The notes beneath the pieces are model-generated. The model saw only the letters and a list, made by a program, of their open reading frames with translations. It ran no database searches and was not told the origin of the DNA. From an uncultured Clostridia bacterium (GTDB lineage Bacteria; Bacillota; Clostridia; TANB77; CAG-508): a DNA stretch of 64,000 nucleotides. Numbering within the stretch: the first letter of the stretch is position 1; each line of letters begins with the position of its first letter. Location of the stretch: positions 1 through 64,000 of the forward strand of contig CASKJV010000004.1 of NCBI GenBank assembly GCA_949388605.1, given 5' to 3'. The position numbers and the translations under genes were made by a program. This document shows positions 17,835-27,904 of this stretch, piece by piece.

Positions 17835-18728
17835 TCAATATGAAAGGTCGCATATCGAATAAACCATTTTTTCAAGTTTTGTGGCACAATTTTTAAGAAC
17901 TTCAATCTTCATGAATTCTTTTGTTGCCAGATTAAGAAGCGTTTCCTCATCAAAAGCTAATTTTGCTTCTGCAAGAGTGATATTATCACTAATTGCTTTT
18001 GTCAAAATAATAGAAAGAACTGATTTAATGAAAAATTGATTTTTTAAATCTTCCGACATGTCATTGATAATTTTGTTTAATTCTTCTCTTCCGGAAAGAT
18101 CTGTTTCAAAATCTTCAAATTTTTCCTTACAGCACTTAAGAATAGCTGCAGTAATTGGATCGATGACTGATGCCTGCAAAATATCTGTAAGAGATTCAAC
18201 TGTAGAAAGTTTTTCTGCCAAAGTAAGTATACCCAAATGTTCCAAGGTATCAGATAATTTTGGTGAAACATTAGAAAGTGGTACCTCATATCTATTTTGA
18301 GTATTTTCCTCCGGTATTGTCTTTGCAATGTCAGAGAAAATACTAAGAGCAGAAGAGACAAGCTCATCAACAGTTGTTTCAAACATCATATTACTCAAAT
18401 GCATTAATTCGATCATTTCGAATTGCATATCCAGCTGACAGCAAAAATCCTTCATCTTTTGATATGAAGATTGGATAGCGGTTTCAAAAGTGACATTTTC
18501 TTCAATCATGGTTGAGATGGGGATTGGTGCCAATAATAAATTACACCAATATGGTTTGTAGTTCTCAACTTCATTTTTCTGCTTTTCGGTTAATGATCCA
18601 GCATACCGACTAAAAATCTTGTTAAAATATTTTTGAAGATTTGGGGTATCTTTCTCAAAATTTCCAATTGCTACAAGTGCGTTTACAGGTACGATAACAC
18701 TTAAATCTTCTCCTACTGAAATTGACAT
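17835..18728 (-). CDS. Hypothetical protein (orphan, helical)
   Basis: 297 residues, mostly predicted helical, no signal peptide or membrane segment, family not recognised. It contains many short hydrophobic helices (for example FIKSVLSIILTKAI) and scattered cysteines. It is on the minus strand, and its codon use is less AT-extreme than neighbours. It has AGGAGG-like TTGGAGG at a good distance and its own strong promoter. It is a lone gene with its own control, probably resident and long established rather than part of the cassette-like genes around it. Confidence 0.7.
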   Translation of the reverse strand: MSISVGEDLSVIVPVNALVAIGNFEKDTPNLQKYFNKIFSRYAGSLTEKQKNEVENYKPYWCNLLLAPIPISTMIEENVTFETAIQSSYQKMKDFCCQLDMQFEMIELMHLSNMMFETTVDELVSSALSIFSDIAKTIPEENTQNRYEVPLSNVSPKLSDTLEHLGILTLAEKLSTVESLTDILQASVIDPITAAILKCCKEKFEDFETDLSGREELNKIINDMSEDLKNQFFIKSVLSIILTKAISDNITLAEAKLAFDEETLLNLATKEFMKIEVLKNCATKLEKMVYSICDLSY

Positions 18729-18819
18729 AATTATTCCTCCAAATTATTTTTTTGTTCTTCTTGTAAAATTCCAGGATGTTACATTAGGAATAATAAGAAG
18801 TATTTATGTTTACCTTATT

Positions 18820-18848
18820 AGTATAACATAATTTACATAAAAAGTAAA
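18820..18848 (-). promoter_or_regulatory. Promoter of the 17835 gene
   Basis: On the minus strand TTTACT (18843-18848) and TATACT (18820-18825) are 17 bp apart, with TTTTATGTAAA directly after the -35. The same spacer motif recurs at other promoters in the window. Confidence 0.7.
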
Positions 18849-18907
18849 TGCCTGAGGATGGTAGGAAAATAACAATAAAATTATTATATTAGTAAAATAT
18901 AGATTTA

Positions 18908-18936
18908 TTGATTTTTAATATTTATAATGATAAAAT
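18908..18936 (+). promoter_or_regulatory. Promoter of the nucleotidase/hydrolase pair
   Basis: TTGATT (18908-18913), 17-bp spacer, extended -10 TGA-TAAAAT (18931-18936). About 50 bases before the 18986 start. Confidence 0.6.
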
Positions 18937-18985
18937 ATTAGAAAATCAGATAATAAGTAAATAAAATTTATATGGAGTAATAAAA

Positions 18986-19573
18986 ATGAAAATTGGAATA
19001 GATATAGATAATGTAATATCGAAGTTTAATGAAGCTTTATTAGAAGAGTATATAAAACATGATAAAGAATTAAGAAATACAGGAATTATTAATCCAAAAG
19101 CTGATTATATAAGAAAAGGAATGTTTGATTGGACAGAAGAAGAAGAAAACGACTTTTATTATAATAATATAGAAAGAATAGCAACAAATTTAAAACCTAT
19201 TAATAATTCTTCATATTATATACAAAAATTAAAAAATGATGGAAATGAAATATATATTATAACAGGTAGAAATAATGGAGAATATAAAGAACCATTAAAA
19301 TTAACAAAAGATTGGTTAAATAATTATAATATTGTTTATGATCGATTAATACTTACTAATGCATATAATAAACATGAAAAAACAGAAGTATGTATAGAAA
19401 ATAATATTGATATAATGATTGAAGACAGTTCATCTATGTGCTTAGATTTAATAAAAAATGGAATTAAAGTATATACAATGAATACACCATATAATCAAAA
19501 AGAAACATCTTTTGATAGAGTATCAAATTGGAAAGAAATATATTTGAAAATTTCAAAAAAAAGTGAGGAATAA
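18986..19573 (+). CDS. 5'(3')-deoxyribonucleotidase-like HAD phosphatase
   Basis: 195 residues. DIDNVIS near the start gives the DxDx(V/T) motif of the NT5C family rather than the Cof type. IITGR is motif II, and IMIEDSS with the late helix gives motif IV. The family removes phosphate from nucleotides or deoxynucleotides. The next gene, a nucleoside hydrolase, starts 5 bases downstream. Dephosphorylation followed by base release is therefore a reasonable joint pathway (inference). Confidence 0.75.
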   Translation: MKIGIDIDNVISKFNEALLEEYIKHDKELRNTGIINPKADYIRKGMFDWTEEEENDFYYNNIERIATNLKPINNSSYYIQKLKNDGNEIYIITGRNNGEYKEPLKLTKDWLNNYNIVYDRLILTNAYNKHEKTEVCIENNIDIMIEDSSSMCLDLIKNGIKVYTMNTPYNQKETSFDRVSNWKEIYLKISKKSEE

Positions 19574-19577
19574 TAAT

Positions 19578-20438
19578 ATGAATAAGATAAATGTAATTTT
19601 AGATACAGACACATATAACGAATGTGATGACCAATTCGCACTTGCTTATTTATTAAAAAGTCAAGATAAATTTAATGTTGAGGCAATTACAATAGCACCT
19701 TTTCAAAATCATTGGATTCCTTCAGATGATAGTGGAATTGAACTTAGCTATGAGGAAGCAAAAAAAGTATGTGAGTTATCAGGAATAAAAAGTGATAATT
19801 TAATTTTTAAAGGGGCTACAGACTATATAAAAAATGGTTATAGCAAAAGAAATGATGCCGTAAATAAAATTATTGAGATTGCTTTAAAAAATGAAAAAAC
19901 ATATATATTAGGAATTGGTGCCATAACTAATATTGCTTTAGCTATATCATATGAACCCCAAATTATAGATAAAATTGAAGTTATATGGCTTGGAGGTCAT
20001 ACTTTATTAAATAAAAATAATTTAAATGAGGCAAATTTTAAAGATGTAGAAGCAGTAAAAATGGTATTTGAATCAAATGTCAAATTAACAGTTGTACCAT
20101 GTAGAGGAGTAGCATCAAATTTATATACAAGTATTTATGAATTAGATAAATACATAAAAGGAAAAAATGAATTATGTGATTATTTATACAAAACATTTGA
20201 AACAGTAGTTAGTAAAAGAGAAATTCTTCCTAGATGGCGTCTTTGGGATGTTGCTGTAATTGCTTATATGGTAAATAAAGAATGGTTTGAAATTTTTGAA
20301 ACTAATTGTCCAGATATAAATGAAGACACTTCTTATGTAGTAAATACAAATAATAGAAAAATAACTATGATTAATTATTTTGATGCTTGTGAAATATATA
20401 AAGACTTATTTGAAAAATTAACAAGATATAGTAATTAA
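19578..20438 (+). CDS. Nucleoside hydrolase (IUNH-like)
   Basis: 286 residues. DTDTYNECDDQFALAYLL matches the Ca-binding DTDxxxDDxxA motif of inosine/uridine-preferring nucleoside hydrolases, and LGIGAITNIALAI and NVKLTVVPCRG are further family landmarks. It splits a ribonucleoside into base and ribose. The start at 19578 has the AGTGAGGAA site and is preferred over an upstream in-frame ATG at 19563. It is paired with the nucleotidase and followed by a perfect 19-bp terminator. Confidence 0.85.
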   Translation: MNKINVILDTDTYNECDDQFALAYLLKSQDKFNVEAITIAPFQNHWIPSDDSGIELSYEEAKKVCELSGIKSDNLIFKGATDYIKNGYSKRNDAVNKIIEIALKNEKTYILGIGAITNIALAISYEPQIIDKIEVIWLGGHTLLNKNNLNEANFKDVEAVKMVFESNVKLTVVPCRGVASNLYTSIYELDKYIKGKNELCDYLYKTFETVVSKREILPRWRLWDVAVIAYMVNKEWFEIFETNCPDINEDTSYVVNTNNRKITMINYFDACEIYKDLFEKLTRYSN

Positions 20439-20458
20439 GAGCAAATTCATATAATATA

Positions 20459-20505
20459 AAAAGCTAGCAAACATTTCTAAGGAAATGTTTGCTAGCTTTT
20501 TGATT
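20459..20505. terminator. Bidirectional terminator
   Basis: A 19-bp perfect stem (20459-20477 with 20482-20500) around TAAG, A-rich on one side and T-rich on the other. It lies between convergent genes. Confidence 0.92.
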
Positions 20506-20551
20506 AAGTAGAAAAGTACATTAGATACTATTTCTATTTTAGAAAGTTCAC

Positions 20552-21943
20552 TTAATTTGAAGAATATACGATAATTGGCATTGATTTATCAATATTATCA
20601 TAAATTTCTTTTGCTGCAGATTTTGGCAGATTAATACAACCGTGAGAACCATTGGTTAAGTAAATATTTCCTCCAAAAGCACTTCTCCAAGTTGCATCAT
20701 GTAGACCAATTCCGCCATTAAATGGCATCCAATAAGTCACAGGAGATGCATAACCCCTTCCTCTTAAAGTAACATTAAGTGCTTTATAGCTTAAGAAGAA
20801 ATATCCTCTAGGGGTATCATGAGTTGAAGCATTACCAGTTACGCAATCTGTATCTACTACACACTGACCATTTTTGTAAAGCCAAACATGTTGCCTGGTT
20901 TTATCTATTTCAACATAATTATCACCAATTGAAATATTATATATGGGAGTGTGAGTATGAGAACTACAGCTTCCTAATTCTGATTTAATAAGTTCTATCT
21001 CTGCTTCTTCATTAATAGAGAGATTTTTTGCAGGAACTCTAACTGTGCCAGCATTTGTTGACTCAAAATCAAAATAAACAGTAGAATTTGCACTTTTTTC
21101 TGAAAGTAATTGTACAAAAGATGGAATATTGGAGTCAATATCAATTGTATAATTTCCATTACTATCTTTAACTAACCAATCTTTCATTACTGATTTGTCC
21201 AGAGTTAATGAACAATCATCATTAATATTAAAAGTAATGGAAGTTTTTAAAATACAATTAATATCATCAACACTTGATATTAAGGCATGTGAGGTTATTT
21301 CCGGCTCTGAATCCATAATAAGAGAAAAATCAATTATTGTAAGACCAGCTTTTAAATTCTCTAATGCTAATTTGTAAGCTTTGTCGAATTCTATGTAATT
21401 TCCCATAACTTCAGGAACAATAGTTAACAAATTTTCTGCGTTCAAAGCCATATAAGCATTTTGGGGATGTTTCATCTTGCTTATATCAAATTCAGACATA
21501 GATTTCATAACACTTTTTAATTTGTTTTCATCTAATGTGAATTCAGTTGTTATAAAGTTTTTTTCTTTATTGCCATGCTTTTGATTATATAAAAATTGTT
21601 CTAATTCTTTTGTAGAATCAATCTTCAAATCAAAAGTACTATTGGGATATTTACAATTGTGATTAGTAAAATTAAAAGTGATAGTTCTTTCTTTTAACTG
21701 CTGGTTTAATTTTTCATATGCGGATTCGACAGTGCTCCAGGAACAGTCTACACCATTAATAGTAGTTCCTTTGCTAAAATGTGTCTCGTTAAACTGCCAA
21801 AGTGCCCAGGTAGCACCTAAGAGTGCTATGGATACTAAAAAACAGAATAGTGAATTCCGTACCCATTTTTTCTGCCGATTATTCTGTTTTGATGGAGTAG
21901 CAGTTGTCTGTTTCGTTGTGTTAAATTTTTCTGTTTTTTTCAT
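20552..21943 (-). CDS. L,D-transpeptidase (YkuD) with peptidoglycan-binding domain
   Basis: 463 residues. A cytosolic Lys-rich N-tail and one membrane anchor (about 31-48, LFCFLVSIALLGATWALW) place the rest outside. A PG_binding_4-like region (about 90-210) is followed by the YkuD domain with SHGCINLP (H434, C436) as the catalytic cysteine site. It forms 3-3 cross-links in the wall. It is on the minus strand and has its own promoter with TTTTATGTAAA in the spacer, consistent with a resident gene. Confidence 0.92.
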   Translation of the reverse strand: MKKTEKFNTTKQTTATPSKQNNRQKKWVRNSLFCFLVSIALLGATWALWQFNETHFSKGTTINGVDCSWSTVESAYEKLNQQLKERTITFNFTNHNCKYPNSTFDLKIDSTKELEQFLYNQKHGNKEKNFITTEFTLDENKLKSVMKSMSEFDISKMKHPQNAYMALNAENLLTIVPEVMGNYIEFDKAYKLALENLKAGLTIIDFSLIMDSEPEITSHALISSVDDINCILKTSITFNINDDCSLTLDKSVMKDWLVKDSNGNYTIDIDSNIPSFVQLLSEKSANSTVYFDFESTNAGTVRVPAKNLSINEEAEIELIKSELGSCSSHTHTPIYNISIGDNYVEIDKTRQHVWLYKNGQCVVDTDCVTGNASTHDTPRGYFFLSYKALNVTLRGRGYASPVTYWMPFNGGIGLHDATWRSAFGGNIYLTNGSHGCINLPKSAAKEIYDNIDKSMPIIVYSSN

Positions 21944-22003
21944 AAGCTTATTAAGCTCCTTTCTTTTTTTATAATATTTACTTAGTAAAAGTAAGCAAAA
22001 ATT

Positions 22004-22032
22004 ATTATAACACAGTTTACATAAAAAGTCAA
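22004..22032 (-). promoter_or_regulatory. Promoter of the L,D-transpeptidase gene
   Basis: Minus strand: TTGACT (22027-22032), 17-bp spacer starting TTTTATGTAAA, extended -10 TGT-TATAAT (22004-22009). Confidence 0.8.
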
Positions 22033-22107
22033 AAATATATAATTATAAAAATCAAAATTGTTAATAATAATATTAACTGTGCTAATTCAAATTTTTAATG
22101 ATTTTAA

Positions 22108-22136
22108 TTTACATTTTTATAAATAAATGATATAAA
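22108..22136 (+). promoter_or_regulatory. Promoter of the 22178 gene
   Basis: TTTACA (22108-22113), 17 bp, extended TGA-TATAAA (22131-22136), 41 bases before the start codon. Confidence 0.6.
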
Positions 22137-22177
22137 AAAATAGTAAAAAATAAATAAAAGGAAGGATAAAAATTATT

Positions 22178-22837
22178 ATGAAAATAACAAAATTTCCAGA
22201 ATCATGTTTATTAATTGAAACAAAAGATAAGAAAATTTTAGTAGATCCAGGAATATTAAAATATAAAGAAGAATATTTTAATATTTGGAGTGAAAGCGAT
22301 ATTATTTTAATAACACATAAACATTCAGATCATTGCAATGTGGAAGTATTAGAAAAATTAGGTAAAAATATAAAAATATACTCAAGTAGTGAAGTAAAAA
22401 ATACTTATCCAACATTAAATATAAATATTGTTAAAGAAAAAGAAATTATTAATGTAGAAAATGAAATAAATATAGAAGTAGTACATGCTGAACATGGATA
22501 TATACCACCAATGAAAGCAGGAGGAAAAGTTATTGAAAATATAGGCTATATAATAGATGATAAAGAAACAAGAGTATATATAACAAGTGATACTATATGT
22601 TTCCAAAATGAATACAAATGTGATATTCTATGTGTTCCAGTATCAGATTATGGAGTTGTAATGGGAGCTTTTGAAGCAGCATTATTAGCAAAAGAAACAG
22701 AGGCAAAGTTAGTTATCCCATTACATGCAGATAATCCAAAATATCCTGTAGATTTTGAATTTGTAAAGAAAATGTTTGAAGAAAATGAAGTTGATTACGA
22801 AATATTAGAAAATGATGAATGTATAGAAATAGATTAA
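22178..22837 (+). CDS. Metallo-beta-lactamase-fold hydrolase (UlaG-like)
   Basis: 219 residues. THKHSDHCN supplies H47, H49, D51 and H52 of the binuclear metal site. HAEHGY and the late PLHADNP give further ligands. The protein starts directly in the first beta strand and lacks a lid region, as in UlaG/YhfI-type hydrolases. Substrates in this group are cyclic phosphates, lactones or phosphodiesters. An ABC exporter pair begins 62 bases later, but co-transcription is not certain. Confidence 0.8.
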   Translation: MKITKFPESCLLIETKDKKILVDPGILKYKEEYFNIWSESDIILITHKHSDHCNVEVLEKLGKNIKIYSSSEVKNTYPTLNINIVKEKEIINVENEINIEVVHAEHGYIPPMKAGGKVIENIGYIIDDKETRVYITSDTICFQNEYKCDILCVPVSDYGVVMGAFEAALLAKETEAKLVIPLHADNPKYPVDFEFVKKMFEENEVDYEILENDECIEID

Positions 22838-22899
22838 TTAAACTTACATTCTAATAATCTATTATTAGAAAATAAAAATAGATTGTTTAGGAGATAGAA

Positions 22900-24669
22900 A
22901 TGAAGCTTTTAAAAACAATAATATCTAGTTTAAAACACACAAAGTTGTTAATAGTAGTATTTTTTTTATTAAGTATAATACTAAATTATTTAACAACATA
23001 TATACCAGTAATAATACAATATTTTATAGATACATTGTTAAACCAAAAAATTAGTAATAGTCTAATTGAAAATTTTATTAACATATTCAATAACAAATTA
23101 TCGTTTATTCCAATAATATGTATATTATTGATATTAGTTCAAGGTATGGCTATTTTAGCAATGTATATTAGAACTATAGTAGAAAATAAAATAGTACAAG
23201 AATTTCAATTTGAACTAAAGTTAAAATTATTTAATCATATACAAAATTTAACTTATCAAGATTTTTATCAAAACTCGCTTGCAGATTTAGTGCAAAATAT
23301 GGCAGATGATGTAAATAATATAGTAAGTTTTATTGAAAAGCAATTTACATATATATTAGATGTTGTTTTAATAATTATTTTTGCAATTGTTCAACTTTCA
23401 AGTTTAGATTTCAGATTATCAAGTGTTATGATTATTTCTGTTTTTGCTATAATAGTACTATCAATTTGGTACTTTAGAAAATCTAAACCAATAATAGAAA
23501 ATAGACTAAAAATACAAAAAGAAATGTATACAAATTTAAATGATAACTATTCTAATTTAAAATTTATGAAAATTAACAATTTAGAAGAAAAGGAAGAAGA
23601 ACGTTTTAATAAAACTAATATAAAAAATTATGAAGCAAATAAAAGTAAAGTAGTACTTGATACTTTGTATAAAATGTTAATAAATTATATTGTAAAACTT
23701 CAAATTCCAATTATTTTTATTCTAAGTGGAATATTATATTTTAAAGGATATATTACAATTGGTAGTATATATGTAACAATAAACTATTCTAATAAAGTAA
23801 CAAGATCATTTATAGATTTAACTGAAATATTAGAAATATTTAATGTATGTGTTGCTTCTTATAAAAGACTAAATAGTTTATTAAATTTAACTTTAGAAGA
23901 TACTAAATTAAGAAATAATAATATAAAAATAGAAAATACAACAATAATTTTTAAAAATGCTAATATTATTGTTAATGGAAAAACAATTTTAAAGAATTTA
24001 AATTTTTCAATTAACCCAAAAGAAAAGCTAATGATTGTAGGAAGTACAGGAAGTGGAAAGTCTATTTTATTAAAAACTTTGGTTGGTTTTTATGATTATG
24101 AAGGTAGTATAACAATTGGTGGATATGAAATTAGAGATTTAAATAAGAAAAATATACGAGAAAATATTTGTTTACTATTACAAGATTCATATTTGTTTTC
24201 AAGAACAATAGCAGAAAATATTAAAATATTAGTACCATATATGCCATATCAAGACATGGTTAATATTTCAACATTTTTTTCTTTACATGAAGATATTATG
24301 AAATTTAATGATAAATATAATAGTGAAATTGGTAAAAGTGGTATTACATTATCAAAAGGACAAAAACAAAGATTAGTTTTAATAAGAGCATATACTAAAC
24401 CTAAGCCAATAATGATTTTTGATGATTCTTTTAGTGCAATTGACAGAATAAATAAAACTCAAATATTAAATAATTTAATGAATTTAGAAGATGAAAGTAC
24501 TAAAATTTTTATTACTCATGATATGGAACTTGCACCCAAATTTGAAAAAATAATTTATATAAATAATGGACAAGTAGTATGTGGAGTACATGAAAAATTA
24601 TTAAAAAATGAAAATTATAAAAAATTATATAACTTAAATCAAAATAAAGTAGGTGAAGAATATGTTTAA
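22900..24669 (+). CDS. ABC exporter half, degenerate ATP site
   Basis: 589 residues: six membrane helices (about 1-310) followed by an ATPase domain. Walker A is VGSTGSGKS, the signature is LSKGQ, Walker B is IMIFDDS, and the switch is ITHD. The catalytic glutamate after Walker B is aspartate, so its own ATP site is expected to be inactive, as in heterodimeric exporters such as BmrC and TM287. The partner starts before the stop codon. It likely exports a peptide, lipid or drug. Confidence 0.88.
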   Translation: MKLLKTIISSLKHTKLLIVVFFLLSIILNYLTTYIPVIIQYFIDTLLNQKISNSLIENFINIFNNKLSFIPIICILLILVQGMAILAMYIRTIVENKIVQEFQFELKLKLFNHIQNLTYQDFYQNSLADLVQNMADDVNNIVSFIEKQFTYILDVVLIIIFAIVQLSSLDFRLSSVMIISVFAIIVLSIWYFRKSKPIIENRLKIQKEMYTNLNDNYSNLKFMKINNLEEKEEERFNKTNIKNYEANKSKVVLDTLYKMLINYIVKLQIPIIFILSGILYFKGYITIGSIYVTINYSNKVTRSFIDLTEILEIFNVCVASYKRLNSLLNLTLEDTKLRNNNIKIENTTIIFKNANIIVNGKTILKNLNFSINPKEKLMIVGSTGSGKSILLKTLVGFYDYEGSITIGGYEIRDLNKKNIRENICLLLQDSYLFSRTIAENIKILVPYMPYQDMVNISTFFSLHEDIMKFNDKYNSEIGKSGITLSKGQKQRLVLIRAYTKPKPIMIFDDSFSAIDRINKTQILNNLMNLEDESTKIFITHDMELAPKFEKIIYINNGQVVCGVHEKLLKNENYKKLYNLNQNKVGEEYV

Positions 24670-26401
24670 TATAAAAAAAATTAAAGATATGTTTAACTTT
24701 ACAACTAATCAAAAACTAACTATTAAAATTGGAATAGATATAATTATACACTCTTTACCTTATGCAATATTTTATCAATATGTATTATCAAAAGTAATAG
24801 ACAAGTATATACCAGATAAAAACTTATATGGAGTTTTTATACTTTCTTCAATTTTGATATTTATAATTACTGTATTTTTTGTATTTGATAAAAAACATGA
24901 AACACAAAGAAAATGTTGTTATTATGACAATGATAAACAGATAAAAGAAAAAATTTTTAGTGCAATACAACATGCAAGTATAAGTGATTTGGATAGAATA
25001 AATGTAGGTGAATTATTTCAAATAACAACTAGTCAAAGTTTTCAAGCCTCACAAATGTTTGTATGGAATGGTTTGGGAATATTTGCTGTTAGATTAAAAA
25101 GCATTATAGTTATATCAATTATAATGATGTTTATAAATTGGAAAATTTCATTAGTTGTTATAGGAATATTTATATTATCTTATATAATATTATTGCCTTT
25201 TTATAATAAAAACATGAAGGCTTATAAAAAATTACAAAGTACAATAATCAATTTACAAGGTAAGATTAATGAATATATTGATAGTTTTCAAACAACAAAA
25301 ACTCTTAGATTAGAAGAAATCAATATTAATGAAATAAAAATAATGTTAGAAAAAAGCAAAAAGGAATTACTTAAATCTAGTAAAATATTAGGATTACATA
25401 CAGCTTTATTTTCTTTGTTAACTTTTTTTTCCACAATAGTTACTTTAATTATTGGGGGAAATCAAATAATATTAGGAATTGGAGTAGGTTCAACTATTAT
25501 ATTAATAGTTGACTATATAAATGATATAAATAATCATATGAAAAGTTTATTAGAACATGTTCATGGTATTATTAATAAATATAATTGTTTTATAAATATT
25601 TTAACTATTGTAGACATTAATAAAGAGATTGATGAAGGAACATTAGAATTAGATAATATAAAATCAATAGAATTTAGAAATATAAAATTGAGTTATGATG
25701 GTATAAATACAATATTAGATAATATAAACTTAAAAATAGATAAACCAATAACTGTTGCAATTGTAGGAAAAAGTGGAGCTGGAAAAACTTCTTTTATTAA
25801 CTTGATACCAAGATTTTATAATCTAACAGAAGGACAAATTTTAATAAATGGAATAGATTATACACAATATAAATTGAGTGAATTAAGAAAAAATATTTCG
25901 TATGTATTTCAAAATCCAGTAATTTTAAATATGTCTATAAAAGACAATTTAATTTATGGAAATAATAATGTAAAAATAGAAGATGTTATAAGAGTTTGTA
26001 AAAGTATAGGATTAAATGAAAAAATTGAAACTCTTGATGATGGTTATGAAACAATAATAAATGCTGAAACAGATATATTATCTTATGGAGAAAAACAACT
26101 GTTAAGTTTTGCTAGAGCAATTTTAAAAGATGGAAGTATTGTAATATTAGATGAAGTAACATCTAATTTGGATTTAGAATTTGAGCAAAATGTTATGGAA
26201 GCTAATAAAGTAATTCTTAAAAATAAAATTTCTTTTGTAATCGCACATAGAATAAATACAATTAAAGATTCAGATTTAATTGTATTTATAGATAATAAAA
26301 AAATTGTAGAAATGGGAACTCATGAAGAACTAATGAAAAAACACGGATATTATTACAATTTATATATGAGTAAAGAAAAAAGTGTAGCATTAATAAATTA
26401 G
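24662..26401 (+). CDS. ABC exporter half, catalytic ATP site
   Basis: About 580 residues with the same layout. Walker A is VGKSGAGKT, Walker B is IVILDEVTSNLD with the catalytic glutamate, and the switch is IAHR, but the signature is changed to LSYGE. This is the mirror image of the upstream half, so the working site is built from this Walker motif plus the LSKGQ of the partner. ATG at 24662 follows AGGTGAAG and overlaps the upstream stop. A GTG at 24653 is possible. Confidence 0.88.
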   Translation: MFNIKKIKDMFNFTTNQKLTIKIGIDIIIHSLPYAIFYQYVLSKVIDKYIPDKNLYGVFILSSILIFIITVFFVFDKKHETQRKCCYYDNDKQIKEKIFSAIQHASISDLDRINVGELFQITTSQSFQASQMFVWNGLGIFAVRLKSIIVISIIMMFINWKISLVVIGIFILSYIILLPFYNKNMKAYKKLQSTIINLQGKINEYIDSFQTTKTLRLEEININEIKIMLEKSKKELLKSSKILGLHTALFSLLTFFSTIVTLIIGGNQIILGIGVGSTIILIVDYINDINNHMKSLLEHVHGIINKYNCFINILTIVDINKEIDEGTLELDNIKSIEFRNIKLSYDGINTILDNINLKIDKPITVAIVGKSGAGKTSFINLIPRFYNLTEGQILINGIDYTQYKLSELRKNISYVFQNPVILNMSIKDNLIYGNNNVKIEDVIRVCKSIGLNEKIETLDDGYETIINAETDILSYGEKQLLSFARAILKDGSIVILDEVTSNLDLEFEQNVMEANKVILKNKISFVIAHRINTIKDSDLIVFIDNKKIVEMGTHEELMKKHGYYYNLYMSKEKSVALIN

Positions 26402-26417
26402 AAGAAGGGATAAATAA

Positions 26418-27218
26418 ATGGAAAAATTAATTTTTTTAGGCACAGGAAATGGAATAACATTAGATTTATATAATACATGTTTTGTAATACAAAAAAATAA
26501 TCAAAATTTTTTAATAGATACAGGTGGAAGTGTAGAGATATTAAGAAGATTAAAAAATGTAAATATAGAATTAAATGATATTAAAAATATTTTTATTTCT
26601 CATAATCATACAGACCATATATTAGGTCTTATATGGATGTTTAAGAAAATGGGAGTAAATGCAATAGCAGGGAAAATTCAAGAAAAAATAAATATTTATT
26701 GTAATGATGTTGTTTATGAATCAATTGTTGAAATTGCCAAAAGAATATTACCAAAAAAAATAGCAAATGGTGTTTTTGAAGTTGTAGATTTTCATGTTTT
26801 AAATGATGGAGAAAACTTAACAATAAATGGAATAAATTACAAATTTTTTGATATAAATGCAAAAGGAACAAAACAATTTGGATTTGAATGTATTATAAAT
26901 AATAAAAGGATTGAATTTTTGGGAGATGAAACTATAAATCCAAAATTATATGAAAAAGTTAGAAATGCAGATTTTGTAATGCATGAAGCATTTTGTTTAG
27001 ATTCAGAAGCACATATTTTTCATCCTTATGAAAAAAATCATTCTACAGTAAAAACTGCAAGTGAAATTATGAATGAATTAAATGTTAAAAATTTAATTTT
27101 ATATCATACAGAAGAAACTCATGGAGAAAAAAGAAAAGAATTATACCTTAAAGAAGCAGAAAAATATTTTAATGGAAAGACTTATGTGCCAAATGATTTA
27201 GAAAATATTCAACTTTAG
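26418..27218 (+). CDS. Metallo-beta-lactamase-fold hydrolase (RNase Z-like)
   Basis: 266 residues. SHNHTDHILG (H62, H64, D66, H67) is the first metal site, LGDET the bridging aspartate and LYHTEE the last histidine. The N-terminal FLGTGNG and the overall order match the RNase Z/ElaC branch, but the flexible arm is absent. That points to a small-molecule phosphodiesterase or related hydrolase rather than tRNA processing. It is 16 bases after the ABC exporter and probably in its operon. Confidence 0.75.
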   Translation: MEKLIFLGTGNGITLDLYNTCFVIQKNNQNFLIDTGGSVEILRRLKNVNIELNDIKNIFISHNHTDHILGLIWMFKKMGVNAIAGKIQEKINIYCNDVVYESIVEIAKRILPKKIANGVFEVVDFHVLNDGENLTINGINYKFFDINAKGTKQFGFECIINNKRIEFLGDETINPKLYEKVRNADFVMHEAFCLDSEAHIFHPYEKNHSTVKTASEIMNELNVKNLILYHTEETHGEKRKELYLKEAEKYFNGKTYVPNDLENIQL

Positions 27219-27330
27219 CAAAAAGATATTTAAAATAAAAGTTTGTGTACTTCATAAGAATTTAAAGTAAATAGATATTTTATTATAAATTAAATTTATT
27301 ATTATTTAAGATGTAAAAGGAGGTTATAAA

Positions 27331-27894
27331 ATGCCCAAATTTGTAGTAATAATAGGCCCACAGGCAGTAGGAAAAATGACTGTAGGACAGGAATTATCAA
27401 AATTAATAGGATATAAATTATTGTATAATCATATGACAATAGAAATGGTAAGATTAATTTTTGATTATGATAAATCAGCTTATGGTAGAATGAATCAACT
27501 AATTAGATATGAAATTTTTAAGGAATTCTCAAAAAGTAATGAAAAAGGTATAATCTTTACTGGTTGTTTTGATTTTGGAAAAGATTTTGAAGAAGAAAAA
27601 GAAGAAACAGATAAGTGGATGGAATTATTTGAAGAATCATATGTAATAGAGCTAGAAACAACTTTAGAAGAAAGATTAAAAAGAAATAAAACTGCTAATA
27701 GATTAGAACATAAAGTTTCTAAAAGAGATTTAGAATGGAGTGAAAATGAATTATTAAAATCTTTAGAAAAACATAGACTTAATTCGGTAGAAGGAGAAGG
27801 GGAAAAAATATTTAAAAACTATATGAAAATTAATAATACTAATATTTCAGCAGAAGAAGTTGCTAAAATGATAAAAGAAAAATTTAATTTATAG
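27331..27894 (+). CDS. P-loop kinase-like NTPase
   Basis: 187 residues beginning with the Walker A loop IIGPQAVGKMTVGQ (residues 6-19). VIELETTLEERLKRNK resembles the lid/arginine region of small-molecule kinases such as shikimate or gluconate kinase. The length fits a nucleotide or metabolite kinase. The start follows AAAGGAGG. The Nudix gene begins 10 bases after the stop, so the two form a unit ending in a terminator at 28462. The phosphate acceptor is unknown. Confidence 0.7.
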   Translation: MPKFVVIIGPQAVGKMTVGQELSKLIGYKLLYNHMTIEMVRLIFDYDKSAYGRMNQLIRYEIFKEFSKSNEKGIIFTGCFDFGKDFEEEKEETDKWMELFEESYVIELETTLEERLKRNKTANRLEHKVSKRDLEWSENELLKSLEKHRLNSVEGEGEKIFKNYMKINNTNISAEEVAKMIKEKFNL

Positions 27895-27904
27895 GAGATA
27901 AAAA

